Shown one piece after another: positions 44,332 to 57,073 of a stretch of DNA of 64,000 nt. The position numbers and the translations under genes are program-made. This stretch comes from Pseudoduganella buxea (GTDB taxonomy: Bacteria > Pseudomonadota > Gammaproteobacteria > Burkholderiales > Burkholderiaceae_D), in NCBI RefSeq assembly GCF_009720835.1, contig NZ_WNKZ01000021.1, forward strand, positions 1-64,000, read 5' to 3'. Positions within the stretch are counted from its first letter, which is position 1; the number at the start of each line of letters is the position of its first letter. The notes below the pieces were generated by a model, which saw only the letters and a program-made list of their open reading frames with translations, did not search any database and was not told where the DNA came from.

Positions 44332-44745
44332 ATGCGAAAAGAATTGATCAAGATTGCACTAGCAGTGAGCACGATGCTGGCGGGCCTGGCAGTGCTGGGA
44401 GCGTCCGGCGAAGGCGCGCTGGGCAATGTGGGCGTGGGCATCTTCCTGGTGGGTTCGGTCGTGCTGCTGTACGCCGTGCGCGACGCCATCTGCGCCGCAC
44501 TGCGGCTGCGCGGCCGCCCCGCCGACCCCGGCCGCGTCTTCACGCACCTGTGCGCGGGGCTGATGTTCCTGCTGGGCTTGGGCATGTTCACGGAACCCAG
44601 GTTGGCCGGGCCTTGGCGGTGGGTGATGCTGTTTATGCTGCCGGCGATGTTTTATGCGTTGTCGTTCGTGATGGATTGGATGGGTGGGGCGATGTCGAAA
44701 GGTGACCGGGCGAATACCCGGGTACGGCCGCGTAAAAAACCTTAA
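44332..44745 (+). CDS. small inner-membrane protein
   Basis: This 137-residue protein starts at the ATG at 44332 (MRKELIKIALAVS). It has four predicted membrane helices: the N-terminal one, VGVGIFLVGSVVLLYAV, LCAGLMFLLGLGMF and WVMLFMLPAMFYALSFVMDW. The tail is basic (RANTRVRPRKKP). An upstream in-frame ATG at 44200 would add a polar stretch of 44 residues that I think is not translated. No family recognised. A hairpin just after the stop may be its terminator. Confidence 0.55.
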   Translation: MRKELIKIALAVSTMLAGLAVLGASGEGALGNVGVGIFLVGSVVLLYAVRDAICAALRLRGRPADPGRVFTHLCAGLMFLLGLGMFTEPRLAGPWRWVMLFMLPAMFYALSFVMDWMGGAMSKGDRANTRVRPRKKP

Positions 44746-44755
44746 TTGTCAAGGC

Positions 44756-44774
44756 ATCGGCAGGAGCTGCCGAT
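44756..44774 (+). terminator. hairpin after the small membrane protein gene
   Basis: ATCGGCAG (44756-44763) pairs perfectly with CTGCCGAT (44767-44774) around GAG. It is followed by AAACCTTTAC, which has only a weak U tract, so termination may be partial. It starts 11 bases after the stop. Confidence 0.5.
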
Positions 44775-44888
44775 AAACCTTTACTTGCCGCCATCGCGCA
44801 AGGACAAATACGCCGGGCAGAACCAGTTCAGTATCGTATGCCGGAATTGAGGGTGCAGCGGCTGCGGCGATTTTTCACTCGCCAATAG

Positions 44889-45443
44889 TCAGCCGCGCCT
44901 GTAATGCATGGCGACGGCGCCGTTACGGAGCGGCTTTGCCGACAGCAGCTCCAGTTTTCGCGTGCTGGGCAGCCCGCTCTGGTACAGCGTGGGGCCGTGA
45001 CCGGCAATCCGGGGGTGAACGAGGAACTGGTATTCGTCGATCAGTTCCACCCGATCCAGCGCGGCCGCCAGCTTGCCGCTACCGAGCAGCACGCCAGCCG
45101 GATTCATGTCCTTCAGCTGTTGCACACCCGCGCGCAAGTCGCCCACGATATGGTGTGAATTCGTCCACGGGAAGTCCATTCGCGTGGCCGATACGACGTA
45201 TTTCGGCTTGGTCTCCAACTTGAGCGCCCACTCATGGACCGCAGGCGGCGCCGCCACGTCACCACGGGCGACCGCCGGCCAGTAGCTTTCCATCATTTCG
45301 TAGGTGGTGCGGCCCCACAGCATCGCTCCACTCTCATCCATCAGGCGGGTGAAAAAGGCGTGCGTCTCGTCGTCGGCGATGCCTTCCTGATGGTCGATGC
45401 AGCCGTCCAGGGTGACGTTGAGGCTGAAGGTGAGAAGTCCCAC
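44889..45443 (-). CDS. dihydrofolate reductase-family (RibD C-terminal-like) protein
   Basis: This 184-residue protein belongs to the dihydrofolate reductase/RibD C-terminal superfamily. The start reads VGLLTFSLNVTLDGCIDH. Further motifs are AMLWGRTTYEMMESYWP and LGSGKLAAALDRVELIDEY. I chose GTG at 45443 because GGAG sits seven bases upstream; the ATG at 45455 falls over that ribosome site. Members are NADPH-dependent reductases of mostly unknown substrates. It stands alone between the small membrane protein gene and mnmE. Confidence 0.85.
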   Translation of the reverse strand: MGLLTFSLNVTLDGCIDHQEGIADDETHAFFTRLMDESGAMLWGRTTYEMMESYWPAVARGDVAAPPAVHEWALKLETKPKYVVSATRMDFPWTNSHHIVGDLRAGVQQLKDMNPAGVLLGSGKLAAALDRVELIDEYQFLVHPRIAGHGPTLYQSGLPSTRKLELLSAKPLRNGAVAMHYRRG

Positions 45444-45512
45444 GCAAGTCTCCATTGAGTCAGGTGCTCTGCCGGCATATCGCTGTCGACCAATAACCTC
45501 TCGGCGACGCCA

Positions 45513-46889
45513 TCACTTCCCGATACAGAACCGGCTGAAAATCACCCCCAGCAAATCATCCGACGAAAACGCCCCGGTGATCGTGGAAAGCTGCGTCTGC
45601 GCCAGCCGCAGCTCTTCGGCGAACAGGTCGAGCGACTGGTCGGTCTGGGCGGCGTGCTGCGTGGCGTGGTCCAGGTGGCGGGCGGCGTTCTTCAAGGCGA
45701 TCAGGTGGCGTTCGCGCGCCAGGTACAGCGATTCGCCCGTCTGCTGCCAGCCGGCGATGCGCAGCAGTTCCGCGCGCAGCAGGTCGATGCCCAGGTGGTC
45801 GTGGGCGGACAGGTAGATGTGGGTCGCTTCCGGCGACTGGTCCAGCGACGGCTTGTGGCCGGACAGGTCGATCTTGTTCCAGATGCGCAGCACCGGCACG
45901 CCTTCGGGGAAAGCGGCCAGGATCGATTCGTCGGCCAGGGTGGGGCCGTGGTTGGCGTCCAGCATGTGCAGGATGACGTCGGCCTTGCCCACTTCGCCCC
46001 ACGTGCGTTCGATGCCGATGCGCTCGACGAGGTCCACCGCTTCGTCGTGGCCGCGGATGCCGGCCGTGTCGATGATGTTCAGCGGGATGCCCTCGATCTG
46101 GATCGTCTCGCTGACCTTGTCGCGCGTGGTGCCGGCAATCGGCGTGACGATGGCCACGTCTGCCCCCGCCAGTGCGTTCAGCAGCGAGGACTTGCCGACG
46201 TTCGGCTGGCCTACCAGCACGACATTCAGGCCCTCGCGCAGCAGGGCGCCCTGCGAGGCCTGGCGGAACACGTGGTCCAGCGCCTCGACGATGCCTTTCA
46301 GCTGGCCGCGCGCGTCGGATTTTTCCAGGAAGTCGATTTCTTCCTCGGGGAAGTCGAGCGTGGCCTCGACCAGCATGCGCAGGTGCGTGACGCGCTCGAC
46401 AAGCGTGTGGATGGTCTTCGAGAACGCGCCGGACAGCGATTGCGTGGCCGATTTGGCCGCCGCTTCCGTCGAGGCGTCGATCAGGTCGGCCACGGCTTCG
46501 GCCTGGGCCAGGTCGAGCTTGTCGTTCATGTAGGCGCGGCGGGTGAATTCGCCCGGCTCGGCCAGCCGCACGCCGAATTCATGCCCCGCCTGCAGCACTC
46601 GTTGCAGCAGCATCTGCAGCACCACGGGGCCGCCGTGGCCCTGCAGCTCGATGACATCCTCGCCCGTGTACGAATGGGGGCCCTTGAAATAAATGGCGAT
46701 GCCCTGGTCGATCAGGCTGCCGTCGTCCTGCGTGAAAGGGATATAGGTGGCGTGGCGCGCCTTCAGGGCCGTGCCGAACAGCGCCTGCGCCAGCCCCTGC
46801 AGGTTCTTGCCGGAGGCGCGCACCACGCCGATGCCGCCGCGGCCCGGGGCGGTGGCGATGGCGGCGATGGGGGAAGTATCGAGATTCAT
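45513..46889 (-). CDS. mnmE: tRNA modification GTPase MnmE
   Basis: This 458-residue GTPase works with MnmG to install the carboxymethylaminomethyl group on U34 of certain tRNAs. N-terminal tetrahydrofolate-binding domain: [21 protein letters not shown] domain with [21 protein letters not shown] and NKIDLSG. The C-terminal Cys motif FCIGK is intact. Length and domain order are normal. It is the distal gene of the conserved rpmH-rnpA-yidD-yidC-mnmE cluster; a repeat element separates it from yidC. Confidence 0.97.
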   Translation of the reverse strand: MNLDTSPIAAIATAPGRGGIGVVRASGKNLQGLAQALFGTALKARHATYIPFTQDDGSLIDQGIAIYFKGPHSYTGEDVIELQGHGGPVVLQMLLQRVLQAGHEFGVRLAEPGEFTRRAYMNDKLDLAQAEAVADLIDASTEAAAKSATQSLSGAFSKTIHTLVERVTHLRMLVEATLDFPEEEIDFLEKSDARGQLKGIVEALDHVFRQASQGALLREGLNVVLVGQPNVGKSSLLNALAGADVAIVTPIAGTTRDKVSETIQIEGIPLNIIDTAGIRGHDEAVDLVERIGIERTWGEVGKADVILHMLDANHGPTLADESILAAFPEGVPVLRIWNKIDLSGHKPSLDQSPEATHIYLSAHDHLGIDLLRAELLRIAGWQQTGESLYLARERHLIALKNAARHLDHATQHAAQTDQSLDLFAEELRLAQTQLSTITGAFSSDDLLGVIFSRFCIGK

Positions 46890-46906
46890 AGTGGGATTTT
46901 AATAAA

Positions 46907-46976
46907 AAAAGGGACCGACCTTCATTTTTCAGGAAATGTTTCCTGAAAAATGGGGTCTGTCCCTATTTTTTTGGCA
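46907..46976. repeat. REP-like hairpin doublet (copy 3, partly decayed)
   Basis: The first unit (AAAGGGACCGACCTTCATTT) is a worn version of the GGGGACAGACCCCATTTT core. The second unit (GAAAAATGGGGTCTGTCCC) is nearly intact. Between them TTTCAGGAAA and TTTCCTGAAA pair. It fills most of the gap between the start of mnmE and the end of yidC. Confidence 0.8.
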
Positions 46977-46994
46977 ACAGATGCTAGCGGCGCA

Positions 46995-48680
46995 TCAGCT
47001 CAGCATCTTGACGTCCGGTGCCAGCTTCTTCGTGATGACCCACTGCTGGGCGATCGAGAACAGGTTGTTGACGACCCAGTACAGCACCAGGCCGGACGGG
47101 AAGAACAGGAACATGACGGAGAATGCCAGCGGCATGAACAGCATCATCTTGGCCTGGGCCGGATCGGCCGGCTGCGGGTTCAGCTTCATCGTCACGAACA
47201 TCGAGATGGCGTACAGCACCGGCAGGATGAAGAACGGGTCCGGCTTGGTCAGGTCGTCGATCCACAGGATCCACGGCGCGCCGCGCATTTCCACCGACGC
47301 GTTCAAGACCCAGTACAGGGCGATGAAGACAGGCATCTGCACGACGATCGGCAGGCAGCCGCCCAGCGGGTTGATCTTCTCGGTCTTGTACAGCTCCATC
47401 ATGGCCTGGTTCATCTTCTGCGGATCGCCTTTATGGCGCTCGCGGATGGCCGTCATCTTCGGCGTCACCACCTTCATGCGCGCCATGCTGCGATAGCTCG
47501 CGGCCGACAGGGGGAAGAAGATCAGCTTGATCAGGATGGTGAAGGCGATGATGGTCCAGCCCCAGTTGCCCAGCGCGGCGTGGATTTTCTCCATGACCCA
47601 GTACATCGGCTTGGCGACGATGGTCAGCATGCCGTAGTCCTTCACCAGCGGCAGGCCTGGCGAGACTTTTTCCAGCGCCTGCTCGTCCTGCGGACCGGAG
47701 AACAGCTTGGCGTTGTTCGACACGGTGGCGCCGGGCGCCAGGGTGCCCAGCGGCTGCACCACGCCGATGGCGTAGGTATTCGTGTCGACCTTGCGCGTGA
47801 AGATGTCGCGCGCCAGCTTGTCCTGCGGGACCAGGGCGGAGACGAAGAAGTGCTGCGAGATCGCCACCCAGCCGTTGTCGGCCTTGGTGGGGTGATCCGG
47901 AATGTGCGTCTTGCCCGGGTTTTCCTTCTGGGCGACGTCTTCCTTCTCAACCTTTTCGAACGACAGCTTCTTGTACTTGTCGGCGTCCGTGTACAGGGTC
48001 GGGCCAGTGAAGCTCGGGTTGAACCAGGACGAACCTTCCGGCTTGTTGCCGTCGTGGACCAGCTGCATGTACAGCTCCGGCTTGACCGGTGCGGCGCCCG
48101 TGTTCGTCACGTCGTGGCGCACGTCGATGGTGTAGTCGCCGCGCTTGAAGGTGAAGGTCTTGGTCAGCTTGACGCCGTTTTGCTCGGCATCCATGACGAC
48201 CTGCACCTGGCCGGACGCATCCAGCGTGCGCGGGCCGGGGCGGACCGTGAAGCCCGTGTTGTGGTTCGGCAGGCCGGCGGCGCCCACCAGGCCGGTCTGG
48301 GCCAGGTAGACGCGGTTGCCGGCCTGCTGGAACAGCTGCTGGTTGCGGGTCGGGTCGATATTGTCCTTGAACTTGAGCAGTTCCAGGCGCTTGATCTGGC
48401 CGCCCAGGCTGTCGATGTCGACCTTGAACACGTCCGTCGTGACCGTCACGACTTCGCTCTTGAACGGGGCCGCGGTGCCGGGCACGGCGGCGGCGCCGGC
48501 GACGGTGGCGTTGCCGACCGGAGCGGGCAGGCCGTTAGCGGTGGCGGCAGGCTTGGCGGCCGTGGTTTGCGCCGGCGAGAACATGGACGGCTTGCCGGAC
48601 GAGATCATCCACTCGTTCCACAGGGCGACCAGCGAAACAGCGAAGACGATCCACAGGATTGTGCGTTTGTTGATATCCAT
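46995..48680 (-). CDS. yidC: membrane protein insertase YidC
   Basis: This 561-residue Oxa1/YidC insertase helps fold proteins into the inner membrane. It has an N-terminal helix (RTILWIVFAVSLVALWNEWM), a large periplasmic domain (residues about 60-340) and five C-terminal helices. The insertase core includes NPLGGCLPIVVQMPVFIALY, with a conserved hydrophilic groove upstream (SYRSMARMKVVTPKM). Length and domain order are typical of betaproteobacteria. It follows yidD with the yidD stop ten bases upstream of its start. Confidence 0.97.
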   Translation of the reverse strand: MDINKRTILWIVFAVSLVALWNEWMISSGKPSMFSPAQTTAAKPAATANGLPAPVGNATVAGAAAVPGTAAPFKSEVVTVTTDVFKVDIDSLGGQIKRLELLKFKDNIDPTRNQQLFQQAGNRVYLAQTGLVGAAGLPNHNTGFTVRPGPRTLDASGQVQVVMDAEQNGVKLTKTFTFKRGDYTIDVRHDVTNTGAAPVKPELYMQLVHDGNKPEGSSWFNPSFTGPTLYTDADKYKKLSFEKVEKEDVAQKENPGKTHIPDHPTKADNGWVAISQHFFVSALVPQDKLARDIFTRKVDTNTYAIGVVQPLGTLAPGATVSNNAKLFSGPQDEQALEKVSPGLPLVKDYGMLTIVAKPMYWVMEKIHAALGNWGWTIIAFTILIKLIFFPLSAASYRSMARMKVVTPKMTAIRERHKGDPQKMNQAMMELYKTEKINPLGGCLPIVVQMPVFIALYWVLNASVEMRGAPWILWIDDLTKPDPFFILPVLYAISMFVTMKLNPQPADPAQAKMMLFMPLAFSVMFLFFPSGLVLYWVVNNLFSIAQQWVITKKLAPDVKMLS

Positions 48681-48689
48681 TGGGTACAG

Positions 48690-48941
48690 TCAGGAGTGGT
48701 TGCAACCGCTAGCGGTTGTTGAAGAATGCCGGGGTGGGACGGGATCGAGCCCGCCCGGATTCCACGGGTGACAGCGGCAGACGCGGCGTGCCGCGAGCCA
48801 GCTGCCTTTTGCCGCGCCGTGTGTGCGCAGCGCCTCCAGCGCGTAGTTCGAGCAGCTCGGATAGAAGCGGCACGAAGGTCCCACCAGGGGGCTGATGGCG
48901 ACCTGGTAGAACCGCAGCAGGAGGGAAAGCAGGGTTTTCAT
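48690..48941 (-). CDS. yidD: membrane protein insertion efficiency factor YidD
   Basis: This 83-residue protein starts [19 protein letters not shown] and contains the YidD core [19 protein letters not shown]. It carries further Cys ([17 protein letters not shown]). YidD aids YidC-dependent insertion and sits between rnpA and yidC in most Gram-negatives. Its ATG at 48941 overlaps the rnpA stop by four bases. A longer frame to 49082 is the shadow of rnpA. Confidence 0.95.
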   Translation of the reverse strand: MKTLLSLLLRFYQVAISPLVGPSCRFYPSCSNYALEALRTHGAAKGSWLAARRVCRCHPWNPGGLDPVPPRHSSTTASGCNHS

Positions 48942-49357
48942 GGCGCGGGCCGGGTTTTCGCGTACAGGGCGGCCTGGGCAGCGAACAGGCGCGTCAGTTC
49001 GACGCGCAGTTCCGCCTTCAGCTTCGCCGTCGTGGCCGGACCGGCCTTGGTATTGACCGATTTCGACAGCCGCACCACGCAATCGATGGCGGGCAGTCCC
49101 GTCAGGCGGAACAGCTCGCGGGTGACGCGCTTGATGGTGTTGCGGGTGACGGCGCGTGGCGCCAGGCGTTTGGCAACGACGACCCCCAGCCGCGCGTGGG
49201 GCAGCTGATTCTGGCGGGTGTACAGCACGAAATGCGCGCTTTTCTGGGTCGGGCGCAAACGAAAAACGGATGAAAATTCATCCGTTTTAACGATGCGCCG
49301 AGCGCGCGCGAAGTCGTGTGAACCTTCGCCTGAAGAGCTGTTTGAACTACTGTCCAC
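48938..49357 (-). CDS. rnpA: ribonuclease P protein component
   Basis: This 139-residue basic protein is the protein subunit of RNase P, which trims tRNA 5' ends. The family signature region includes [20 protein letters not shown] and [10 protein letters not shown]. The N-terminal part ([20 protein letters not shown]) is somewhat long, so the true start could be an internal one. It is 19 bases from rpmH and overlaps yidD, as usual. Confidence 0.93.
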   Translation of the reverse strand: MDSSSNSSSGEGSHDFARARRIVKTDEFSSVFRLRPTQKSAHFVLYTRQNQLPHARLGVVVAKRLAPRAVTRNTIKRVTRELFRLTGLPAIDCVVRLSKSVNTKAGPATTAKLKAELRVELTRLFAAQAALYAKTRPAP

Positions 49358-49376
49358 TCAGCAAACAAGCAGTGGC

Positions 49377-49511
49377 TTATACAGCCAGACGCTTGCGGCC
49401 TTTTGCACGGCGTGCGTTCAGGACTTGGCGGCCGCCACGGGTAGCCATACGAGCGCGGAAACCGTGGGTACGCTTGCGGCGCACGACGGAAGGTTGGTAA
49501 GTACGTTTCAT
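49377..49511 (-). CDS. rpmH: 50S ribosomal protein L34
   Basis: A 44-residue frame from ATG at 49511 to TAA at 49377-49379 reads [20 protein letters not shown] and ends [10 protein letters not shown], the almost invariant L34 sequence. It lies upstream of rnpA and beside the dnaA region on the opposite strand, the standard origin-proximal arrangement. It was found by direct reading because it is shorter than usual gene-finding limits. Confidence 0.98.
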   Translation of the reverse strand: MKRTYQPSVVRRKRTHGFRARMATRGGRQVLNARRAKGRKRLAV

Positions 49512-49921
49512 GTTGGTCTCGCTAAAGAAGCAAAAAAATGCAAAATCGGGCCTGCCGCACAGCGCTGAAACTCAGCACGCACGCCGGGTTATCCCTTCAG
49601 TTATTGGTGCCAATGACATTTCGCGCACTTATGCCCACACGTCCGGCACAAGCTGGCCAATCTCATCGCCCGCTTCATCCGCGCTGATCGTAAACTGAAA
49701 AATCACGGAGTACGGGCGGGGAACCCTGAATTATCAGCATTTGAGAGGTGCTTGTCAACAGCCAACAGGGCCGCCAGGGGCACCCGCCGCACCGATTTTC
49801 CGCAAATTTTGGAACAACCCTGTGGATAACTTGTTGGGTTCGGAGTTAGAATAGCGTGTTACGTGTGGCGCGTATGGGGTTTCCCCGGCGCCCTCCCCAA
49901 GCTTTTGCAGATAGACGATTC
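49512..49921. other. rpmH-dnaA intergenic region, possible oriC
   Basis: The 410 bases between divergent rpmH and dnaA are the usual position of oriC or of the dnaA control region. I find one perfect DnaA box, TGTGGATAA (49821-49829, reverse of TTATCCACA). A TTATCAGCA (49734-49742 area) differs at two positions. TAGAAT at 49847-49852 could be the dnaA -10, which would put the perfect box at the -35 region. One box is few for a full origin, so the origin may lie here only in part. Confidence 0.55.
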
Positions 49922-51379
49922 ATGGAAAATTTCTGGCAGACCTGTTCCGCTCAACTGGAACTGGAGCTGACGCCGCAACAATTCAGCGCGTGGATAAAAC
50001 CGCTTGTACCGCTCGACTACGAGAACGGCAAGCTGCGCATTGCTGCGCCCAACCGCTTCAAGCTTGACTGGGTGAAAACCCAGTTCGCCAGCCGCATCAC
50101 CGCCCTGGCGTCGCAATACTGGGAGGCGCCGACCGAGGTGCAGTTCGTGCTGGACCCGCGTACCAACCCGGCCCGCAAGCCCTCGCCGCCCACCGTCAAC
50201 GGCGGCATCGGCGGTGGTACCGGTAACAGCGCCAACCCGGTCAGCAACACCATCGGCAACACCGCCCTGCCCTCGGTGCCCACGCAGGACGTGCGCGACA
50301 TGCCGCAGGCCTCGTCGTCGGCCGCGGCCAACGACTTCGCCAATGCACGGGGACGCGAGCAAAGCCGCATCAACACGGACCTGACCTTCGACAGCTTCGT
50401 GACCGGTAAGGCCAACCAGCTGGCGCGCGCTGCCGCCATCCAGGTGGCGAACAACCCGGGCGTGTCGTACAACCCGCTGTTCTTCTACGGCGGCGTGGGC
50501 CTGGGTAAAACCCACTTGATCCATGCCATCGGCAACCAGGTGATGGCCGACCAGCCGGGCGCGCGCATCCGCTACATCCACGCCGAGCAGTACGTGCGCG
50601 ACGTGGTGACGGCCTACCAGCGCAAGGGTTTCGACGATTTCAAGCATTACTACCACTCGCTGGACATGCTGCTGATCGACGATATCCAGTTCTTCGGCGG
50701 CAAGAGCCGCACGCAGGAAGAGTTCTTCTATGCGTTCGAGGCGCTGATCGCGGCAAAGAAGCAGATCATCATCACGTCGGACACGTATCCGAAGGAGATC
50801 ACGGGCATGGACGACCGCCTGATCTCGCGCTTCGACTCGGGCCTGACGGTGGCGATCGAGCCGCCGGAGCTGGAAATGCGCGTGGCCATTCTGCTGAAGA
50901 AGGCCAAGTCGGAAGGCGTGACCCTGTCCGACGACGTGGCCTTCTTCGTTGCCAAGCACCTGCGCTCGAACGTGCGTGAGCTGGAAGGCGCGCTGCGCAA
51001 GATCCTGGCCTACTCGCGCTTCCACGGCAAGGACATCTCCATCGACATCGTCAAGGAGGCCCTGAAGGACCTGCTGTCGGTGCAGAACCGCCAGATCAGC
51101 GTGGAGAACATCCAGAAGACGGTGGCGGACTTCTTCAACATCAAGGTGGCGGACATGTATTCGAAGCGCCGGCCGGCCAATATCGCCCGCCCGCGCCAGA
51201 TCGCCATGTACCTGGCCAAGGAACTGACGCAAAAGAGCCTGCCGGAGATCGGTGAGCTGTTCGGCGGACGCGATCACACCACCGTGCTGCACGCGGTGCG
51301 CAAGATCGCCAACGACCGCACCAAGAACCCGGAATGCAACCACGAGCTGCATGTGCTGGAGCAAACTCTCAAGGGCTGA
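49922..51379 (+). CDS. dnaA: chromosomal replication initiator DnaA
   Basis: This 485-residue initiator begins [20 protein letters not shown] (domain I) and has a long low-complexity linker (domain II, Gly/Asn/Ala-rich, residues about 85-150). The AAA+ domain III has GGVGLGKTH and [12 protein letters not shown]. Domain IV carries the DNA-binding motif [16 protein letters not shown] chose ATG at 49922, not 49856, because domain I starts there in the family. It opens the dnaA-dnaN-gyrB series. A DnaA box lies 93 bases upstream, suggesting autoregulation. Confidence 0.98.
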   Translation: MENFWQTCSAQLELELTPQQFSAWIKPLVPLDYENGKLRIAAPNRFKLDWVKTQFASRITALASQYWEAPTEVQFVLDPRTNPARKPSPPTVNGGIGGGTGNSANPVSNTIGNTALPSVPTQDVRDMPQASSSAAANDFANARGREQSRINTDLTFDSFVTGKANQLARAAAIQVANNPGVSYNPLFFYGGVGLGKTHLIHAIGNQVMADQPGARIRYIHAEQYVRDVVTAYQRKGFDDFKHYYHSLDMLLIDDIQFFGGKSRTQEEFFYAFEALIAAKKQIIITSDTYPKEITGMDDRLISRFDSGLTVAIEPPELEMRVAILLKKAKSEGVTLSDDVAFFVAKHLRSNVRELEGALRKILAYSRFHGKDISIDIVKEALKDLLSVQNRQISVENIQKTVADFFNIKVADMYSKRRPANIARPRQIAMYLAKELTQKSLPEIGELFGGRDHTTVLHAVRKIANDRTKNPECNHELHVLEQTLKG

Positions 51380-51443
51380 GTGGGGGTTTCGGCGAGCATG
51401 CTCGCCGCCCACTCAGCGGGTAATGGCTTGCAAGCCATTACCC
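51375..51443. repeat. nested palindromes between dnaA and dnaN
   Basis: GCTGAGTGGG (51375-51384), which contains the dnaA stop, pairs perfectly with CCCACTCAGC (51408-51417). Inside that loop GGCGAGCATGCTCGCC (51391-51406) is a perfect 16-base palindrome. Immediately after, bases 51418-51443 form a perfect 26-base palindrome centred on TTGCAA. No T tract follows. The arrangement exceeds what a simple terminator needs; function unknown. Confidence 0.8.
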
Positions 51444-51543
51444 CGGACCGAAGCACCGGTACAGATTTGATAAACTGCTGAGCCACGCCGCGCCCCGTGC
51501 GCGGCGCGGCCGATTCAACAAACACTTTACATCGAGGATATTT

Positions 51544-55207
<3,664 letters not shown>

Positions 55208-55252
55208 GCACCAGCACCTGGGGTACTCGATTGGACGTGGGCGCTGGCGGGC

Positions 55253-56332
55253 CTACAGGCGTTCCGGCAACGTGGTAGCCGGCGTCAGCTTCGGCTCGCC
55301 CAGCAGCTTGTTCTTGTAGGCCATCAGTTCCTCTTCCTCGACATCGAGGCGCTTGAGCCAATGCTGGGCTGCCCAACCCGCAAAACGCGGCTCGCCATTC
55401 ACGGAGCCGGTGTGCATGCCGACCTCCGGCGCGCGCAAGGGCTTGAACAGCGCGTTCGGCAGTACCAGGCGCGCTGGCTTACCGTCGGATTCGACCGGAG
55501 CGCCTTCTGGTGCCGGTCCGGCCTGTACGACCAGGCCATCGCCGTAGTCGTACAGCGCGAACCAGTCACGCGGCAACTCGGAGCGCAGTACGTCGAGGCC
55601 CCCGAGCTGCTTCACCATCGTGTAATTCACCGCCGTCAACCAAGAAACCGTCTTGATGCCCTTCTCGGCATCGGCGGCAGCCTGAATCAGGTCGCCCGCA
55701 TCGAGGCCGTTGAGCATGCCGCCCAGGTAGGCTTCGAACGCCTCGTTTTCATTCGACCGGGCGGCCGACAGCACCAGTGCGTGACCGCCATAGCCATGCA
55801 GGGCGTGCAGCCGGCGGGCAAAACTGACGAACATGGACTGGAACAGCGTCGGATGGTCGTCGAGGCTCAACAAGGGAATGGCAAAGCGTAAAGCACTGGT
55901 CCCCCAGTCACCCATTTTTGCGCGCCAGCCTTGCAAGCCATACACCTGGAACTCCCAGTCGCCCGCGTCAACCGACTGCTTGCCACTGGTGTAAGCAAAG
56001 CTCACCATATGGTTGGCACTCAGCTGCTTCATCAGTTCGCGCATCGGCTTCGCCTTCGGATAGGCGATCTTGTTCGGCCCCACGGGCGGCTCCGCGCGCC
56101 ACAGCCAGGTCAAGTGCGCTTTGGCGACTGCCTCATACTCATCGAAGCAGGCGCAGATAGCTTCTCGAACCGCCAATTCATGGCCGCCGTGGAAAAACAG
56201 AACGCCGGAAAGGGCTGGGACGGCACCGATGTAATCATCCGGCCCGTGAGGATAGAAAAGTCCCCCAGGTATGCGCATTTTCTCCGGGTGCTCGCGCATC
56301 AGCTTTACCGGATCGAAGGGCAGATCAGTCAT
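55253..56332 (-). CDS. DUF3396-type T6SS immunity protein
   Basis: This 359-residue protein looks like the DUF3396 type VI immunity family, with a conserved centre (MVSFAYTSGKQSVDAGDWEF, then GLDAGDLIQAAADAEKGIKT). It lies 18 bases downstream of the nuclease gene on the same strand and is converging with gyrB. Its length and position match effector/immunity pairs. It has no signal peptide, consistent with protecting the cytoplasm against a nuclease. The pairing is inferred from adjacency. Confidence 0.75.
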   Translation of the reverse strand: MTDLPFDPVKLMREHPEKMRIPGGLFYPHGPDDYIGAVPALSGVLFFHGGHELAVREAICACFDEYEAVAKAHLTWLWRAEPPVGPNKIAYPKAKPMRELMKQLSANHMVSFAYTSGKQSVDAGDWEFQVYGLQGWRAKMGDWGTSALRFAIPLLSLDDHPTLFQSMFVSFARRLHALHGYGGHALVLSAARSNENEAFEAYLGGMLNGLDAGDLIQAAADAEKGIKTVSWLTAVNYTMVKQLGGLDVLRSELPRDWFALYDYGDGLVVQAGPAPEGAPVESDGKPARLVLPNALFKPLRAPEVGMHTGSVNGEPRFAGWAAQHWLKRLDVEEEELMAYKNKLLGEPKLTPATTLPERL

Positions 56333-56350
56333 GTTTGCTCCCAGATTTGC

Positions 56351-57073
56351 TTACCATCCCGGCACCGGCGGTGGCGGGCGCCTCGTGATGATTGCAATCG
56401 CGATGCGAGCCGCCATCGCCGCAGCGGCCGCGATGCTGATCTTTTCGACCGGCACTTCCGCCTTTTTTGTTTCTTGTAGCGCGCAGTCGCACTCTTTAGG
56501 TCCGATACGAACAGCCTTATTCTTGTCCCCGGCGATCCTTTCGTAGTCGAACATCTGATTTCCTCGGATAGCGTCACCCGGGAATTTGATCTCGACCACT
56601 TTGTTGATATTGTCCTGCGTCGGCGGCTTCATGGGATCTATCACGATCACCACGTCTGGCCGCCGCGTGTAGCCAACGCCCGGCTCGTAAGGCACTGGCC
56701 GTTCCGGGTCCTTGGGCCAGAGCGTCTTCGTCCACCCCTTCCAGAGTTTCCTGGGCATCGTCTCGACCTCCTTGTCCATTATCGGCGCGGGCGGTCGCTT
56801 TGTCATATCGTAAGTCACCTCGGCCTTGTATGGAGTGCGGTGCCTGCTCACTGCGTCGAGCGCCTTGAGCCTGTTGGACACACACGACTGCTTCAGCGAC
56901 TGCCCGTTCACACCGACACTGGGCATCGCATTGCATTTGCAGATAGCCGAACAAAGCACCTTCTTGTCAGCTGGATCGAGCTCAGGGCGGTGGATCGTTA
57001 CGATCGTCGTGGTGCCGTCCTGCGACATCCCGCCCGTAGCCAGAGGCGGCGCTGGCGTGGTTGGCGCCGTCAT
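56351..57073 (-). CDS. VRR-NUC/PD-(D/E)xK-type nuclease, T6SS cargo
   Basis: This 240-residue protein starts at ATG 57073, overlapping the PAAR gene stop by four bases. Residues about 150-185 look like a PD-(D/E)xK core: RRPDVVIVIDPMKPP followed by VVEIKFPGD. Similar cores are called VRR-NUC or Tox-REase-5, and I cannot separate them by eye. A hydrophobic tail (ISIAAAAAMAARIAIAIIT) precedes a proline-rich end. The N-terminal half has several Cys (CSAICKCNAMP). It is probably injected with the PAAR spike tip and cleaves DNA or RNA of rivals. Confidence 0.75.
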   Translation of the reverse strand: MTAPTTPAPPLATGGMSQDGTTTIVTIHRPELDPADKKVLCSAICKCNAMPSVGVNGQSLKQSCVSNRLKALDAVSRHRTPYKAEVTYDMTKRPPAPIMDKEVETMPRKLWKGWTKTLWPKDPERPVPYEPGVGYTRRPDVVIVIDPMKPPTQDNINKVVEIKFPGDAIRGNQMFDYERIAGDKNKAVRIGPKECDCALQETKKAEVPVEKISIAAAAAMAARIAIAIITRRPPPPVPGW

